64,000 nt of DNA, taken from positions 2,232,001-2,296,000 of the forward strand of contig OX044360.1 of NCBI GenBank assembly GCA_943846745.1, read 5' to 3'. Source of the stretch: Opacimonas sp002292215. GTDB taxonomy: Bacteria; Pseudomonadota; Gammaproteobacteria; Enterobacterales; Alteromonadaceae. The translations under genes were made by a program, and so were the position numbers. Within the stretch, counting starts at the first letter, position 1; each line of letters begins with the position of its first letter. Under the pieces are notes generated by a model, which ran no database searches, had not been told where the DNA came from, and saw nothing but the letters and a program-made list of their open reading frames with translations. This document shows positions 16,037 to 25,681 of this stretch, one piece after another.

Positions 16037-16825
16037 ATGCCGCAGATTCATTGGATTATTTTCTCTCAAAATTTATTGTGTATTTATCCTCAAAACGACG
16101 TTTATACCTTACCAAGTTGTATTCAGCATTTGTCGCTCACCGAGTATGTTAATGACGCCGTAACATTGCACGAAGATCCCCAGCAAATAGTAAAGATGTT
16201 GGATTTGCAGCAAGATACCTTAACCGATCCTAATCATCAGCTGGTATCACTTCGCGATGTGATGATGACCGGTATCAATCTTGATTTTCAACATATCGCC
16301 CGTGCATGGCAATATGCTCAATTTTTGCGCACACACCAATATTGTGGCCAATGTGGTTCATCGACACGCCAAGTCCAATGGGAAATGGCGCGGCATTGTG
16401 ATGTCTGTCATCATCGTACTTACCCGCGTGTATCACCGTGCATTATTGTTGCTATCCATAATGGTCAGCAGATCTTACTCGCACAAGGCAACCGCCATAT
16501 CACGCCGCCCATGTTTTCTACATTGGCTGGATTCGTTGAAAGCGGTGAATCATTAGAACAAGCAGTACATCGTGAAGTGGAAGAAGAAGTCGGTGTTAAG
16601 TTAAAGAATATTCAATACTTCGGTTCACAAGCCTGGCCGTTTCCACATCAACTAATGGTCGGGTTTACGGCTGAATATGCAGGCGGAGAGATTGCTGTTG
16701 ATGGTAAAGAAATTCTCGCAGCAGATTGGTTTTCACCTGACGAACTACCTAATATTCCAAGTTCGGTATCTATCTCTCGCGATCTCATTGATTACACGTG
16801 CGCCAAACTAAGACAAAATTCCTAA
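16037..16825 (+). CDS. nudC: NAD+/NADH diphosphatase (RNA deNADding Nudix hydrolase)
   Basis: A 262-residue Nudix hydrolase, ATG 16037. Zinc ribbon cysteines C103, C106, C121 and C124 precede the Nudix box at residues 165-186 (GFVESGESLEQAVHREVEEEVG), which matches GX5EX7REVXEEXG completely. The NudC-specific tag after the box reads SQAWPFPHQ where E. coli has SQPWPFPxS, so two positions differ. NudC cleaves NAD(H) to NMN(H) and AMP and removes NAD caps from RNA. Followed closely by hemE (57 bases), probably one transcript, ended by the hemE terminator. Confidence 0.93.
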   Translation: MPQIHWIIFSQNLLCIYPQNDVYTLPSCIQHLSLTEYVNDAVTLHEDPQQIVKMLDLQQDTLTDPNHQLVSLRDVMMTGINLDFQHIARAWQYAQFLRTHQYCGQCGSSTRQVQWEMARHCDVCHHRTYPRVSPCIIVAIHNGQQILLAQGNRHITPPMFSTLAGFVESGESLEQAVHREVEEEVGVKLKNIQYFGSQAWPFPHQLMVGFTAEYAGGEIAVDGKEILAADWFSPDELPNIPSSVSISRDLIDYTCAKLRQNS

Positions 16826-16882
16826 TGCCTGTAGAGCTGCTTTTTGGTAGACTGCGCGTTGATTGAAAAGGATGATATAACC

Positions 16883-17950
16883 ATGAGTACTCCATTAAAA
16901 AATGATCGCTACTTGCGCGCATTAGCCAAACAACCTGTTGACGTCACTCCTGTATGGATGATGCGTCAAGCTGGACGTTATTTACCTGAATATAAAGCTA
17001 CTCGTGCCGTCGCTGGTGATTTTATGTCGTTATGCAAAAACGCAGAGTTAGCCTGTGAAGTAACCTTACAACCGTTACGTCGCTTTGACTTAGATGCTGC
17101 TATTTTGTTTTCTGATATTTTAACGATCCCTGATGCTATGGGATTAGGGTTATACTTTGAAGAAGGCGAAGGGCCACGTTTTGAGCGTCCAATTACCTGC
17201 GCAGAACAGGTTAAGCAATTACCACACCCTGATCCTGAAGGGGAATTGCAATATGTCATGAATGCTGTGCGGACGATCCGTAAAGGCTTAAACGGTGATG
17301 TACCGCTGATTGGTTTTTCTGGTAGTCCTTGGACATTAGCCACCTATATGGTTGAAGGCGGTTCGAGTAAAGCCTTTACCAAAATCAAGAAAATGGCATT
17401 TGCAGAACCACAAACTTTACATTTGTTATTAGATAAAGTTGCTGACTCTGTAATTTCTTACTTGAACGCGCAAATCTTAGCTGGCGCGCAATCAGTAATG
17501 ATATTTGATACGTGGGGTGGGGTGTTATCGCCACGTGATTATCAATTATTCTCGTTACAGTATATGCATAAAATTGTCGATGGCTTAATCCGTGAAAACG
17601 ACGGTCGAAAAGTGCCTGTTACTTTGTTTACTAAAAATGGCGGTATGTGGTTAGAAGCAATCGCTGATACAGGCTGTGACGCGATAGGCCTTGATTGGAC
17701 GATCGATATTGCTAACGCCAAAGCGCGTGTAGGTGATCGTGTGGCGTTACAAGGCAATATGGACCCATCAGTGCTGTATGCACCAGCACCACGTATTGAA
17801 GAAGAAGTTCAGCATATCTTAGCTGGATTTGGCGAAGGGTCTGGTCATGTATTTAATTTAGGTCATGGTATTCACTTAGACGTACCACCTGAAAACGCAG
17901 GCGTGTTTGTCGAAGCTGTACATAAATACTCAGCGCAATACCACAAATAA
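16883..17950 (+). CDS. hemE: Uroporphyrinogen decarboxylase
   Basis: A 355-residue enzyme of heme synthesis that removes four carboxyl groups from uroporphyrinogen III to give coproporphyrinogen III in the cytosol. I start it at ATG 16883 (MSTPLKNDRYLRALAKQPVD) behind AAGGA; the 13 residues upstream do not belong to the family. Signature segments are PVWMMRQAGRYLPEY, ILFSDILTIPDAMG and GFSGSPWTLATYMVEGG, and VFNLGHGIHLDVPPEN near the end, all intact. Downstream of nudC; the gene converges with queG and shares its terminator with the queG stop codon. Confidence 0.97.
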   Translation: MSTPLKNDRYLRALAKQPVDVTPVWMMRQAGRYLPEYKATRAVAGDFMSLCKNAELACEVTLQPLRRFDLDAAILFSDILTIPDAMGLGLYFEEGEGPRFERPITCAEQVKQLPHPDPEGELQYVMNAVRTIRKGLNGDVPLIGFSGSPWTLATYMVEGGSSKAFTKIKKMAFAEPQTLHLLLDKVADSVISYLNAQILAGAQSVMIFDTWGGVLSPRDYQLFSLQYMHKIVDGLIRENDGRKVPVTLFTKNGGMWLEAIADTGCDAIGLDWTIDIANAKARVGDRVALQGNMDPSVLYAPAPRIEEEVQHILAGFGEGSGHVFNLGHGIHLDVPPENAGVFVEAVHKYSAQYHK

Positions 17951-17998
17951 TTTTTATTAACAGTGCGGCAATTAAGCACTGATATAAATAGTAAATAG

Positions 17999-18028
17999 AG
18001 GGCTAGGCATCGCGCACTAGCCCTTTTT
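17999..18028 (+). terminator. Intrinsic terminator of hemE overlapping the queG stop codon
   Basis: AGGGCTAG (17999-18006) pairs with CTAGCCCT (18017-18024) and is followed by T18024-T18028. The left arm contains the complement of the queG TAG stop (18003-18005), so a terminator stem and the end of a coding region use the same bases. Confidence 0.75.
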
Positions 18029-19247
18029 GTATCGAGCGTACTAGTCTTGCTTGTTGTCTGCTGAGGGAGGATTGCCCGTGTGTCTTTAATGCCCAACTCA
18101 AATGTTCAATAAGCATCGTAATATCAGGTAATGATGGGATCTCAGAGAACCCATAGGTACGAGCAATGTTCGCTAATTGACTTGCTTTTTCTGGGTTTTC
18201 TAAGGTTTCAGGTTTATTTAACATTACTTGTATCGCAAGTAAGTGCTTACTTTTATCGTGTAATACGGTACTGATGACTGTGTCTGTTGGCGCATTACCT
18301 AATGCGACAGAAATATTTCGCTGCCACTTTGCATACCCAATACGACGGATAGCTGACCCTTCAGTTTGGCGTAAAAACATTTGTTCATCCCAACTAAATA
18401 AGTTTAACAAACTATTGCCATGCAAGGGTTCACGGGCAAAAAAATCAGATTCTTGGGTTAATCGGGCTGCTCGATTATAAGGGCACACTAACTGACAATC
18501 ATCACAACCATAGATTCGATTACCCATTGGTGCGCGATATTGTTCTGGGATTGCCCCTTGATGCTCAATCGTCAGATAGGAAATACATTTGCGTGCATCT
18601 ACTACATAATCAGACACAATAGCCCCTGTCGGACAGATACTCTTACATGCTGTACAAGTGCCGCAGTTATCAGCAATAGGCGAGTCAATCGGTAAGGGTA
18701 AGTTAATAAACAGTTCACCTAAAAATGACCAAGAACCCGTTTGCGGGTTAATCGTCAATGAATGTTTACCGGTGAAACCAATCCCAGCTTTTTCAGCCAC
18801 GGCATGTTCTAAAATGGGAGCAGAATCAACAAACGGACGAAATTGCGTGTCTGCACAATAAGTGTGGATTTGGTCGCCAAGCTGTTTTAGTCGTTTGCGT
18901 ACTAATTTATGATAATCACGGCCTAATGCATACCGGCTAACATAGCCTTTAGTCGGATCTGATAAGTGCTGTGCAAAAGATGCATCTGGTGGAAGATAAT
19001 CCATAGAGACACTAATGATGCGCACGGTTCCAGGGACTAATTGTGCCGGATCACTACGTAGCATGCCTCTTTCAGGAAAATACAGCATATCTCCATAGTA
19101 TTGCTTATCGAGCCAGGCTTTAAGGTGATCACTATGTTGCGATAGATCAACATCGCAGATACCTACGTGTTGAAACCCTAGCGCTTTTGCCCAAACCTTG
19201 ATATTTTGAGCTAGATTATCTAAATCAATCGAATTAATTTGGGACAT
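18003..19247 (-). CDS. queG: Epoxyqueuosine reductase
   Basis: Cobalamin- and iron-sulfur-dependent enzyme that makes queuosine from epoxyqueuosine in tRNA. Starting at ATG 19247 (MSQINSIDLDNLAQNIK) it is 414 residues; two further in-frame ATGs at 19253 and 19259 would add two or four residues, and no ribosome binding site decides. The N-domain (DUF1730) includes SVSMDYLPPDASF and YALGRDYHKLVRKRL. Two 4Fe-4S motifs, CGTCTACKSICPTGA and CDDCQLVCPYN, lie in the middle, and a HEAT-like C-terminus follows. Length is about 30 above E. coli QueG. Divergent from nnr with starts overlapping or within a few bases, as in E. coli where the same two genes diverge. Confidence 0.93.
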   Translation of the reverse strand: MSQINSIDLDNLAQNIKVWAKALGFQHVGICDVDLSQHSDHLKAWLDKQYYGDMLYFPERGMLRSDPAQLVPGTVRIISVSMDYLPPDASFAQHLSDPTKGYVSRYALGRDYHKLVRKRLKQLGDQIHTYCADTQFRPFVDSAPILEHAVAEKAGIGFTGKHSLTINPQTGSWSFLGELFINLPLPIDSPIADNCGTCTACKSICPTGAIVSDYVVDARKCISYLTIEHQGAIPEQYRAPMGNRIYGCDDCQLVCPYNRAARLTQESDFFAREPLHGNSLLNLFSWDEQMFLRQTEGSAIRRIGYAKWQRNISVALGNAPTDTVISTVLHDKSKHLLAIQVMLNKPETLENPEKASQLANIARTYGFSEIPSLPDITMLIEHLSWALKTHGQSSLSRQQARLVRSIQKGLVRDA

Positions 19248-19251
19248 TTGC

Positions 19252-20757
19252 ATGCACATTGAAGTTGAAAAAACATTACCTAGTTTATCACAAAAACTAT
19301 TTCGCGCGGATCAAGTTCGCAATCACGAAGCAAAAGCAGCGGAACAAAGTTTTTGTTCTCTTTATGGCTTAATGCAACGAGCAGGCAAAGCATTATATGG
19401 GCATGCACTGACCTTAGCACCCAGCGCGGAGCATTTTTTAATTTTAGCTGGCAATGGTAACAATGCTGGAGATGGGTATATATGCGGTTTATTAGCATTA
19501 CAAGCGGGTAAACACGTTACATTATGTGCCGTAGATCCGGAGCGTGTGCTAACCGGTGATGCACATCAAGCTCAAGTGGCATTTATTGCAGCCGGTGGCG
19601 AAGTTGAAGAATTTACTGCCAATCAATTAAAGCGCAATGATATTGTGATTGATGCGTTGTTAGGCACTGGTCTCAAAGGGTCATTAGGTCCAGAGTTTGC
19701 CGCGATTATTGATGCGGTAAATAATGCGGATCTCCCGGTGTTAAGTGTTGATGTGCCCTCGGGTATTAATGCTGATACGGGCGTGAGTCTAGGGCGGTGT
19801 ATCCAGGCTGATATGACAGTGACATTTGTTGGAATCAAACAAGGCTTAGTGACGGCGACAGGGAAACAAGCGTCGGGTAAGTTGGTCTTTGAAGATCTTG
19901 AAATCGGGTTGGCATTTTCTGAATTATGCCCAACTAATACCCAATTACTGCAATTAAATCGGTTTACTGGTTTGGCGCCACGTCAGGTAAACAGCCATAA
20001 AGGGCGTTTTGGTCGATTGTTATGTGTAGGAGGAAATGCCGGCATGTCGGGTGCGATTCGCTTAGCCGGTGAAGCTGCTTTGCGCTCAGGTACCGGTCTA
20101 GTTAAAGTGTATGCACACACCGACTCACGTATTCAAATTTGTGCAGGTCGCCCAGAACTAATGGTAATTTGTGACGGTTTGCAAGCCGCACTAGAGTGGG
20201 CTAATTGTGTTGTTATTGGCCCTGGGTTAGGGCAAGATGAATGGGCGTTAAAAACCTTTTCTATGGTTATTCAGTATTGTCATAAACATGATGTACCGAT
20301 TGTGATTGATGCGGATGCACTGAATTTATTACCCAAACACGCAACGGCGTTTACCTCTGATCAATGCGTGATCACGCCGCATAGTGGTGAAGCCGGTCGT
20401 TTGTTAGAATCAACCATTGAAGAAGTCGAATCAAATCGCTTTGTGTCGGCACGTTTATTAGCCCAAAAATATAATGCGACTTGCATTTTAAAAGGGGCCG
20501 GAACTATTATCGATGATGGCACTCAAACTTGGGTGTGTGAACATGGTAATCCGGGTATGGCAACTGCAGGCATGGGTGACGTGTTAAGTGGGATCGTTGG
20601 TGCGATGTTTGCTCAAAGAATAAACAAAACTGATGCTGCAAAGTACTCAGTTTGTATCCATGGTCACGCCGCTGATATAATAGCTGCAGAATATGGTGAA
20701 CGTGGTATGTTGGCAAGTGACTTGTTTCCTCAGCTGAGGCGTTTAATTAATCAATAA
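19252..20757 (+). CDS. nnr: Bifunctional NAD(P)H-hydrate epimerase / ADP-dependent dehydratase
   Basis: Repairs damaged NAD(P)H hydrates: the N-terminal YjeF_N domain (about 1-225; LAGNGNNAGDGYICGLL) epimerises R and S forms, and the C-terminal ribokinase-like domain (about 240-500; KGRFGRLLCVGGNAGMSGA, NPGMATAGMGDVLSG) dehydrates them with ADP. 501 residues, the usual fused length. In the NPGMATGGMGD signature one G is A here. Start ATG 19252 lacks a clear ribosome binding site. First gene of the conserved nnr-tsaE-amiB-mutL-miaA-hfq-hflX-hflKC block; tsaE begins 20 bases downstream. Confidence 0.95.
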   Translation: MHIEVEKTLPSLSQKLFRADQVRNHEAKAAEQSFCSLYGLMQRAGKALYGHALTLAPSAEHFLILAGNGNNAGDGYICGLLALQAGKHVTLCAVDPERVLTGDAHQAQVAFIAAGGEVEEFTANQLKRNDIVIDALLGTGLKGSLGPEFAAIIDAVNNADLPVLSVDVPSGINADTGVSLGRCIQADMTVTFVGIKQGLVTATGKQASGKLVFEDLEIGLAFSELCPTNTQLLQLNRFTGLAPRQVNSHKGRFGRLLCVGGNAGMSGAIRLAGEAALRSGTGLVKVYAHTDSRIQICAGRPELMVICDGLQAALEWANCVVIGPGLGQDEWALKTFSMVIQYCHKHDVPIVIDADALNLLPKHATAFTSDQCVITPHSGEAGRLLESTIEEVESNRFVSARLLAQKYNATCILKGAGTIIDDGTQTWVCEHGNPGMATAGMGDVLSGIVGAMFAQRINKTDAAKYSVCIHGHAADIIAAEYGERGMLASDLFPQLRRLINQ

Positions 20758-20777
20758 ATGGAAAAGACTCCTTCAAA

Positions 20778-21299
20778 ATGCATATTGAATTTAAGCTTGA
20801 AAATGAAGTTGCCACCGCGCAACTAGCACAGCGAATTGCCACGGCATTAGTGGATGCGTCATTGCAAGATCAAGGGATATGTATTTATTTAGAAGGGGAT
20901 TTAGGCGCAGGGAAAACGACATTTAGTCGCTATTTATTGCAAGCTATGGGGCATGTTGGCTCTGTTAAAAGCCCAACCTATACTCTGGTAGAACCTTACG
21001 AAATAGGGTCACGGCAAATATATCATTTTGATTTATACCGACTAGGCGATGCGCAAGAATTAGAATTTATGGGAATACGCGACTATTTTGTCGGAAATAA
21101 CCTATGCTTAATTGAATGGCCAAACAAAGGTGAGGGGTGCCTACCGCCTGCAGATGTACATATCAATCTTGGTTTGCTAGCACATGATGTAAATGACACT
21201 AACCCTGCACAGCTTGGGTCGCAGTATGAACAAAGAGTCATGGAATGTTTGGCACTGAGTCATATTGGTCAACACATCCTGAAAAAGGTGCAAGCGTAA
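20778..21299 (+). CDS. tsaE: tRNA threonylcarbamoyladenosine synthesis ATPase TsaE
   Basis: ATPase that supports the TsaBD complex in making t6A at position 37 of ANN-decoding tRNAs. 173 residues, about 20 longer than E. coli, the extra being at the C-terminus. P-loop GDLGAGKTT at residues 40-48, then the family motifs SPTYTLVEPYE, IYHFDLYRL and the CLIEWPNKGE Walker-B-like strand. ATG 20778 after a weak GGAAAAGACT site. Its TAA ends directly before the amiB ATG (21300), so translation of amiB is probably coupled. Confidence 0.93.
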   Translation: MHIEFKLENEVATAQLAQRIATALVDASLQDQGICIYLEGDLGAGKTTFSRYLLQAMGHVGSVKSPTYTLVEPYEIGSRQIYHFDLYRLGDAQELEFMGIRDYFVGNNLCLIEWPNKGEGCLPPADVHINLGLLAHDVNDTNPAQLGSQYEQRVMECLALSHIGQHILKKVQA

Positions 21300-22634
21300 A
21301 TGTTCAAGATTCAAGCGTTTATGAAACCATTATTACTGAGTCTCTTGCTGCTCAATGGAGCGCTGTTTAGCTTTGATACTTATGCTGAGACCACTATTCA
21401 ACGGGTGCAGATATCTAATCCTGATTCTGGCGCTCAAGCTATGATTAAACTGACTAAAGCAGCCAAAGTGAGCCACTTCACCTTAAAAAATCCTAATCGA
21501 GTGGTCGTTGATATTAGGGATGCCAAAGGAACCGCGGATTACCAAGCTAAATCTGCAGATGACTTAATTCAACGTGTGCGTAACTCCAAACCTAAAACAA
21601 GTAATGACACGCGATTTGTGTTTGAAGTGGCCGAGCTATTGGATTATGAGGTGACCACTGTCACGCACAAAGATGGACCTTATTTACTTCTTAAATTTGA
21701 CGATCCGCAACCACAGTCTTTAACTATGATTACGGGACGTCAATCACAACGTGATGACGATATTATTATCGCGCTTGATGCAGGACATGGAGGACGTGAC
21801 CCCGGTTCAATTGGGCCTAAAGGGACATACGAAAAGCACATCACTTTGGCGATAGCTAAAAAATTACAAAAACGTATTAATGCTGAAAAAGGGATGCGAG
21901 CAGTGTTAACTCGTGAAGGTGATTATTATATTTCACCATCACAACGACCCTTAATGGCGCGTGAGAAAAAAGCCGATTTATTAATCTCGATTCATGCCGA
22001 CGCATTTCATACTCCACAACCTCGCGGTGCTTCGGTGTGGACAATTAATGAACGTCGCTCAAATACCGAGTTTGCTCGTCTGTTAGAAAATAAATCGCGC
22101 CAATCAGAACTACTAAGTGGCGCGAGTACGGTCATTGCTCAGAGCGACGATGATTTAGGGTTTGTGCGAACTATATTGGATATGACTAAAGAAGGCGCAC
22201 GAAAAAGTAGTTATGAGGCCAGTGATTACATTATCAAAGAATTAAAGAAAGTCACACAAATGCATAAAAAAGACCGCCAATATGCATCACTAGCGGTTTT
22301 AACTGCCCAAGATATTCCATCCATTTTAGTCGAAGTCGGGTTTATTTCGAATCCGATGGAAGAAAAGAATTTAAACTGGTCCAAATATCGTCAACGACTG
22401 GCTGATGCAATTTTTATTGGGTTAGAAAAATATTTTAAAATTTATCCACCCAATGGCACGTTATGGTCTCGTCTTGAACAAAAAACCGATATTCAGCATG
22501 TCGTCAAATCTGGCGAGTCATTGTTTAAAATAGCGCGACGCTATGACACGAGTATTGAACATATTAAACGAGTTAATAATTTAACTGAAAATTCATTGAC
22601 GGTGAATCAAAAACTTGTCATTCCTCGGGGTTAA
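21300..22634 (+). CDS. amiB: N-acetylmuramoyl-L-alanine amidase (AmiB type, with LysM)
   Basis: Periplasmic zinc amidase that splits septal peptidoglycan for daughter-cell separation. 444 residues: a signal peptide (about 1-29, ending TYA), an AMIN domain (about 30-130), the Amidase_3 catalytic domain (about 155-380) with zinc ligands in ALDAGHGGRDPGS, EKHITLAIA and SIHADAF and catalytic E in ILVEVGFISNP, and one LysM at about 400-443 (HVVKSGESLFKIARRYDTS). Such a LysM is present in Vibrio AmiB. An autoinhibitory helix in the middle of the catalytic domain suggests activation by an EnvC-type protein. Coupled to tsaE; mutL follows after five bases. Confidence 0.94.
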   Translation: MFKIQAFMKPLLLSLLLLNGALFSFDTYAETTIQRVQISNPDSGAQAMIKLTKAAKVSHFTLKNPNRVVVDIRDAKGTADYQAKSADDLIQRVRNSKPKTSNDTRFVFEVAELLDYEVTTVTHKDGPYLLLKFDDPQPQSLTMITGRQSQRDDDIIIALDAGHGGRDPGSIGPKGTYEKHITLAIAKKLQKRINAEKGMRAVLTREGDYYISPSQRPLMAREKKADLLISIHADAFHTPQPRGASVWTINERRSNTEFARLLENKSRQSELLSGASTVIAQSDDDLGFVRTILDMTKEGARKSSYEASDYIIKELKKVTQMHKKDRQYASLAVLTAQDIPSILVEVGFISNPMEEKNLNWSKYRQRLADAIFIGLEKYFKIYPPNGTLWSRLEQKTDIQHVVKSGESLFKIARRYDTSIEHIKRVNNLTENSLTVNQKLVIPRG

Positions 22635-22639
22635 CGGCG

Positions 22640-24370
22640 TTGAGTATTCAAATATTATCAGCGCAACTCGCTAACCAGATTGCCGCGGGTGAGGTGGTTG
22701 AGCGCCCTGCATCTATAGTCAAAGAACTGGTTGAAAACAGCATTGATGCTGGCGCCACTAAAATCGACATTAACATCGAACAAGGCGGGCAAAAACGGAT
22801 CACCATCACCGATAATGGGTGTGGGATTGTCCAAGACGAATTAGCGTTAGCCTTATCAAGGCATGCGACCAGTAAAATCACATCGATTGAGGATCTGGCA
22901 CAAATTGCGAGTCTCGGATTTCGTGGTGAAGCACTTGCAAGTATTAGCTCTGTCGCACGCTTAACCTTGACTTCTAAGCCAGCAACTCAATCTGAAGCAT
23001 GGCAGGTACATTGTGAAGGCCGTGATATGGATGTGATTATGAACCCTGCAGCTCATCCTGACGGAAGCACCGTCGATGTGGTCGATTTATTTTTTAATAC
23101 ACCGGCCAGGCGTAAATTTTTAAAAACGCATAAGACTGAATTTACGCACATTGATGAGCTGATCAAACGCATGGCGTTGTCGCATCATGAAGTCGCATTC
23201 AAACTTACGCATAACGGCAAAACCATTCGTCAGTTACCTATACAGTCTATTGAAAAACGTATTGATGCAATATGTGGCAAAGGATTTATTAGTGATTGTG
23301 TCGCGGTAGAGCGGGATTATCAAGGGATTAAAGTAACCTCATGGTTGACTAAGCCTATGGTGCATCGCACCCAAAATGACGCCCAATATACCTTTGTGAA
23401 TGGCCGCATGATGCGCGATAAATTAATCAACCATGCCGTCAGACAAGCCTATGAAGGATTAATCGATAGTCAGTATTATCCTGGGTATGTACTATTTATT
23501 GAAGTCCCATATACCGATGTTGATGTCAATGTGCATCCTGCCAAACACGAAGTCCGATTTGTAAATAGTCGCGTGGTACATGATTTTTTATATCAATCTT
23601 TGGTCGACGCACTGAATCGTTCATTTACCGATAATCCGGTGGTTAACTATGATGAACTTACTGTTGAGCATGATTACATTCAGCCATTATCACGTCATAC
23701 AGAGACAACAACGTATCAACAACCTCGAGTGCAGAGTGCCGGTCTAGCAAAGCAAGCGGTAGCAAATTACGGAACCTTAATGCAACCGTTGAGTGTTCAA
23801 TGTGGCGCAAATCACGTAGCAGAACAACCTAGTAGCATGCAAACTCAAGTATTAGTGCTTACGCAGTCTCTAAACCAATATGATGTGTTAGTTCAAACTG
23901 ATAAGTTACTGTTGTGTGATTCACAATGCATCGTCGCTAAATATTTACAGCAGCAAATGAGTGCATCAGAAACGCAGCAGCCATTACTACTGCCAATTGC
24001 TAGCGCAGTAAAAGTGGACATCGATGCTAGTTCAGAGTTACTAGCTCAATTTACACAATCACAATTATTAGTAGAACATCATGTTGCTGGTAATCATGCG
24101 CAAAAATGGTTACTAAAAAAGGTACCGAGTTTATTACGCTCGCTGCCGTGGAGTCGTTTATTTGTGGATATACTAGAAGCTGCTCCGTTGCACACGGATG
24201 ATGTGTATGAGCAACTAGCGTTAAGTTTGTTTGCTATTGATTCACAATACCCTTCTATTCGGGCTTTAGCATTGCATTGGTTTATTGGGTTAACCAGTTC
24301 GCAGCAGTACCATATCATTGCCCAACATATTCAACCAGCACAGGTACAGCTGTGCACCAAGGAAAGCTAA
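22640..24370 (+). CDS. mutL: DNA mismatch repair protein MutL
   Basis: GHKL ATPase that links MutS to MutH in methyl-directed mismatch repair. I take TTG 22640 as start because the protein then reads (M)SIQILSAQLANQIAAGEVVERP in register with E. coli MutL; no ATG exists nearby. 576 residues. ATPase motifs: ELVENSIDAGAT, DNGCGI, RHATSKI and GFRGEALASI. The middle is a variable linker (about 345-400). The C-terminal domain has no DQHAxxE endonuclease motif, as expected where MutH makes the nick. The miaA ATG follows the stop directly. Confidence 0.95.
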   Translation: MSIQILSAQLANQIAAGEVVERPASIVKELVENSIDAGATKIDINIEQGGQKRITITDNGCGIVQDELALALSRHATSKITSIEDLAQIASLGFRGEALASISSVARLTLTSKPATQSEAWQVHCEGRDMDVIMNPAAHPDGSTVDVVDLFFNTPARRKFLKTHKTEFTHIDELIKRMALSHHEVAFKLTHNGKTIRQLPIQSIEKRIDAICGKGFISDCVAVERDYQGIKVTSWLTKPMVHRTQNDAQYTFVNGRMMRDKLINHAVRQAYEGLIDSQYYPGYVLFIEVPYTDVDVNVHPAKHEVRFVNSRVVHDFLYQSLVDALNRSFTDNPVVNYDELTVEHDYIQPLSRHTETTTYQQPRVQSAGLAKQAVANYGTLMQPLSVQCGANHVAEQPSSMQTQVLVLTQSLNQYDVLVQTDKLLLCDSQCIVAKYLQQQMSASETQQPLLLPIASAVKVDIDASSELLAQFTQSQLLVEHHVAGNHAQKWLLKKVPSLLRSLPWSRLFVDILEAAPLHTDDVYEQLALSLFAIDSQYPSIRALALHWFIGLTSSQQYHIIAQHIQPAQVQLCTKES

Positions 24371-25312
24371 ATGTATCAAGTGGCAAGTGAAGACCACTTA
24401 GCGCAAGTTGTGTTTATTATGGGGCCTACGGCTTCGGGAAAAACATCATTAGCGCTTGATCTCGCTAAGCATGTCGATTGTGAAATAATCAGTGTTGATT
24501 CTGCCCTTATTTACCAATCTATGGATATTGGCACGGCGAAACCTACGGCCCAAGAATTGGCACAAGTTCCCCATCATTTGATAGATATTATTGACCCTGG
24601 TATGACGTATTCGGTATCGCAGTTTCGTAACGATGCAGAGCGTTTGATTGCAGATATTTTGTCGCGTAATAAGTTGCCGGTGTTAGTGGGCGGAACAATG
24701 ATGTATTACAATGCGTTGGTAAAAGGGTTATCAACGTTGCCAGCAAGTAATGCGTGTGTTCGTGCAGAGATTGAAGAACAAGGGACAGAAAAAGGCTGGC
24801 CCCACATGCACGCACAATTAACCGTTATCGATCCGGTTTGTGCAGCGCGCATTCATCCTAATGATCCACAACGAATTACGCGTGCCTTAGAAGTTTACCA
24901 GCTTAGCGGCAGACCCTTGTCCGTGTTACAGCAAGAATCTAGTGGCCCGATCCCGTATTGTGTTGCTCAATTTGCGATTGCTCCACAAGAAAGAAGCGTA
25001 TTGCACGAAAGGATCGCGTTGCGTTTTACACAGATGTTAGAACAAGATTTCGCCGGCGAGGTCAAACAATTAATAGAACGTGGTGATTTATTTGAGGATT
25101 TACCCGCAATCCGCTGTGTAGGATACCGGCAAATGTGGCAATATTTATCTGGTCAGCTTAGTCATGCCGAAATGGTTGAACGCGGTATTATCGCAACCAG
25201 ACAATTAGCAAAGCGCCAGATAACATGGCTTCGCGGCTGGGATGACGTCGTTTGGTTAGATACGTTTGCAGCGGATAATGTTAATCTGATACTAAAGTTG
25301 GTTAATAAATAA
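24371..25312 (+). CDS. miaA: tRNA dimethylallyltransferase
   Basis: Adds an isopentenyl group from DMAPP to A37 of tRNAs that read UNN codons. 313 residues, ATG 24371 directly after the mutL stop behind AAGGAAAG. P-loop GPTASGKT at residues 18-25, then the family motifs DSALIYQSMDIGTAKPT, PHHLIDIIDP, LVGGTMMYYNALVKG, NDPQRITRALEVYQLSG and RQLAKRQITWLRGW, all intact. In E. coli the end of miaA holds promoters for hfq; here a 91-base gap separates the genes. Confidence 0.96.
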   Translation: MYQVASEDHLAQVVFIMGPTASGKTSLALDLAKHVDCEIISVDSALIYQSMDIGTAKPTAQELAQVPHHLIDIIDPGMTYSVSQFRNDAERLIADILSRNKLPVLVGGTMMYYNALVKGLSTLPASNACVRAEIEEQGTEKGWPHMHAQLTVIDPVCAARIHPNDPQRITRALEVYQLSGRPLSVLQQESSGPIPYCVAQFAIAPQERSVLHERIALRFTQMLEQDFAGEVKQLIERGDLFEDLPAIRCVGYRQMWQYLSGQLSHAEMVERGIIATRQLAKRQITWLRGWDDVVWLDTFAADNVNLILKLVNK

Positions 25313-25403
25313 TCACTGATAACTCTATACAGTATGCACTTATTTGTGTATTCTAAAACGGCTATAAACACTAGAAAATTATAAGAAAATAAAGGAAAAA
25401 CAA

Positions 25404-25646
25404 ATGGCTAAAGGGCAATCACTGCAAGACCCATTTTTGAATGCTCTGCGTAAAGAGCGCATTCCCGTTTCTATTTATTTGGTAAATGGAATTAAATTGC
25501 AAGGCCAGGTCGAATCATTTGATCAGTTCGTTATCTTACTGAAAAATACGGTTAGCCAAATGGTATATAAACACGCAATATCAACTGTTGTTCCATCAAA
25601 AGCGATTCAGATGCCGACTCAAGGCGATGAAGCGCAAAGCGAGTAA
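25404..25646 (+). CDS. hfq: RNA chaperone Hfq
   Basis: Sm-like hexameric protein that pairs small RNAs with mRNAs. Eighty residues: the Sm1 motif (QDPFLNALRKERIPVSIYL, VNGIKLQGQVESFDQFVILLKN) and Sm2 motif (QMVYKHAISTVVP) are intact, with proximal-face Q8, F42 and YKH. The C-terminal tail after VVPSKAIQ is only about 13 residues, shorter than the roughly 35 in E. coli. ATG 25404 behind AAAGGAAAAAC. hflX follows after 35 bases. Confidence 0.98.
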   Translation: MAKGQSLQDPFLNALRKERIPVSIYLVNGIKLQGQVESFDQFVILLKNTVSQMVYKHAISTVVPSKAIQMPTQGDEAQSE

Positions 25647-25681
25647 ATCCATTTAAGTGACTCATTATAAGATAGTTTCAC

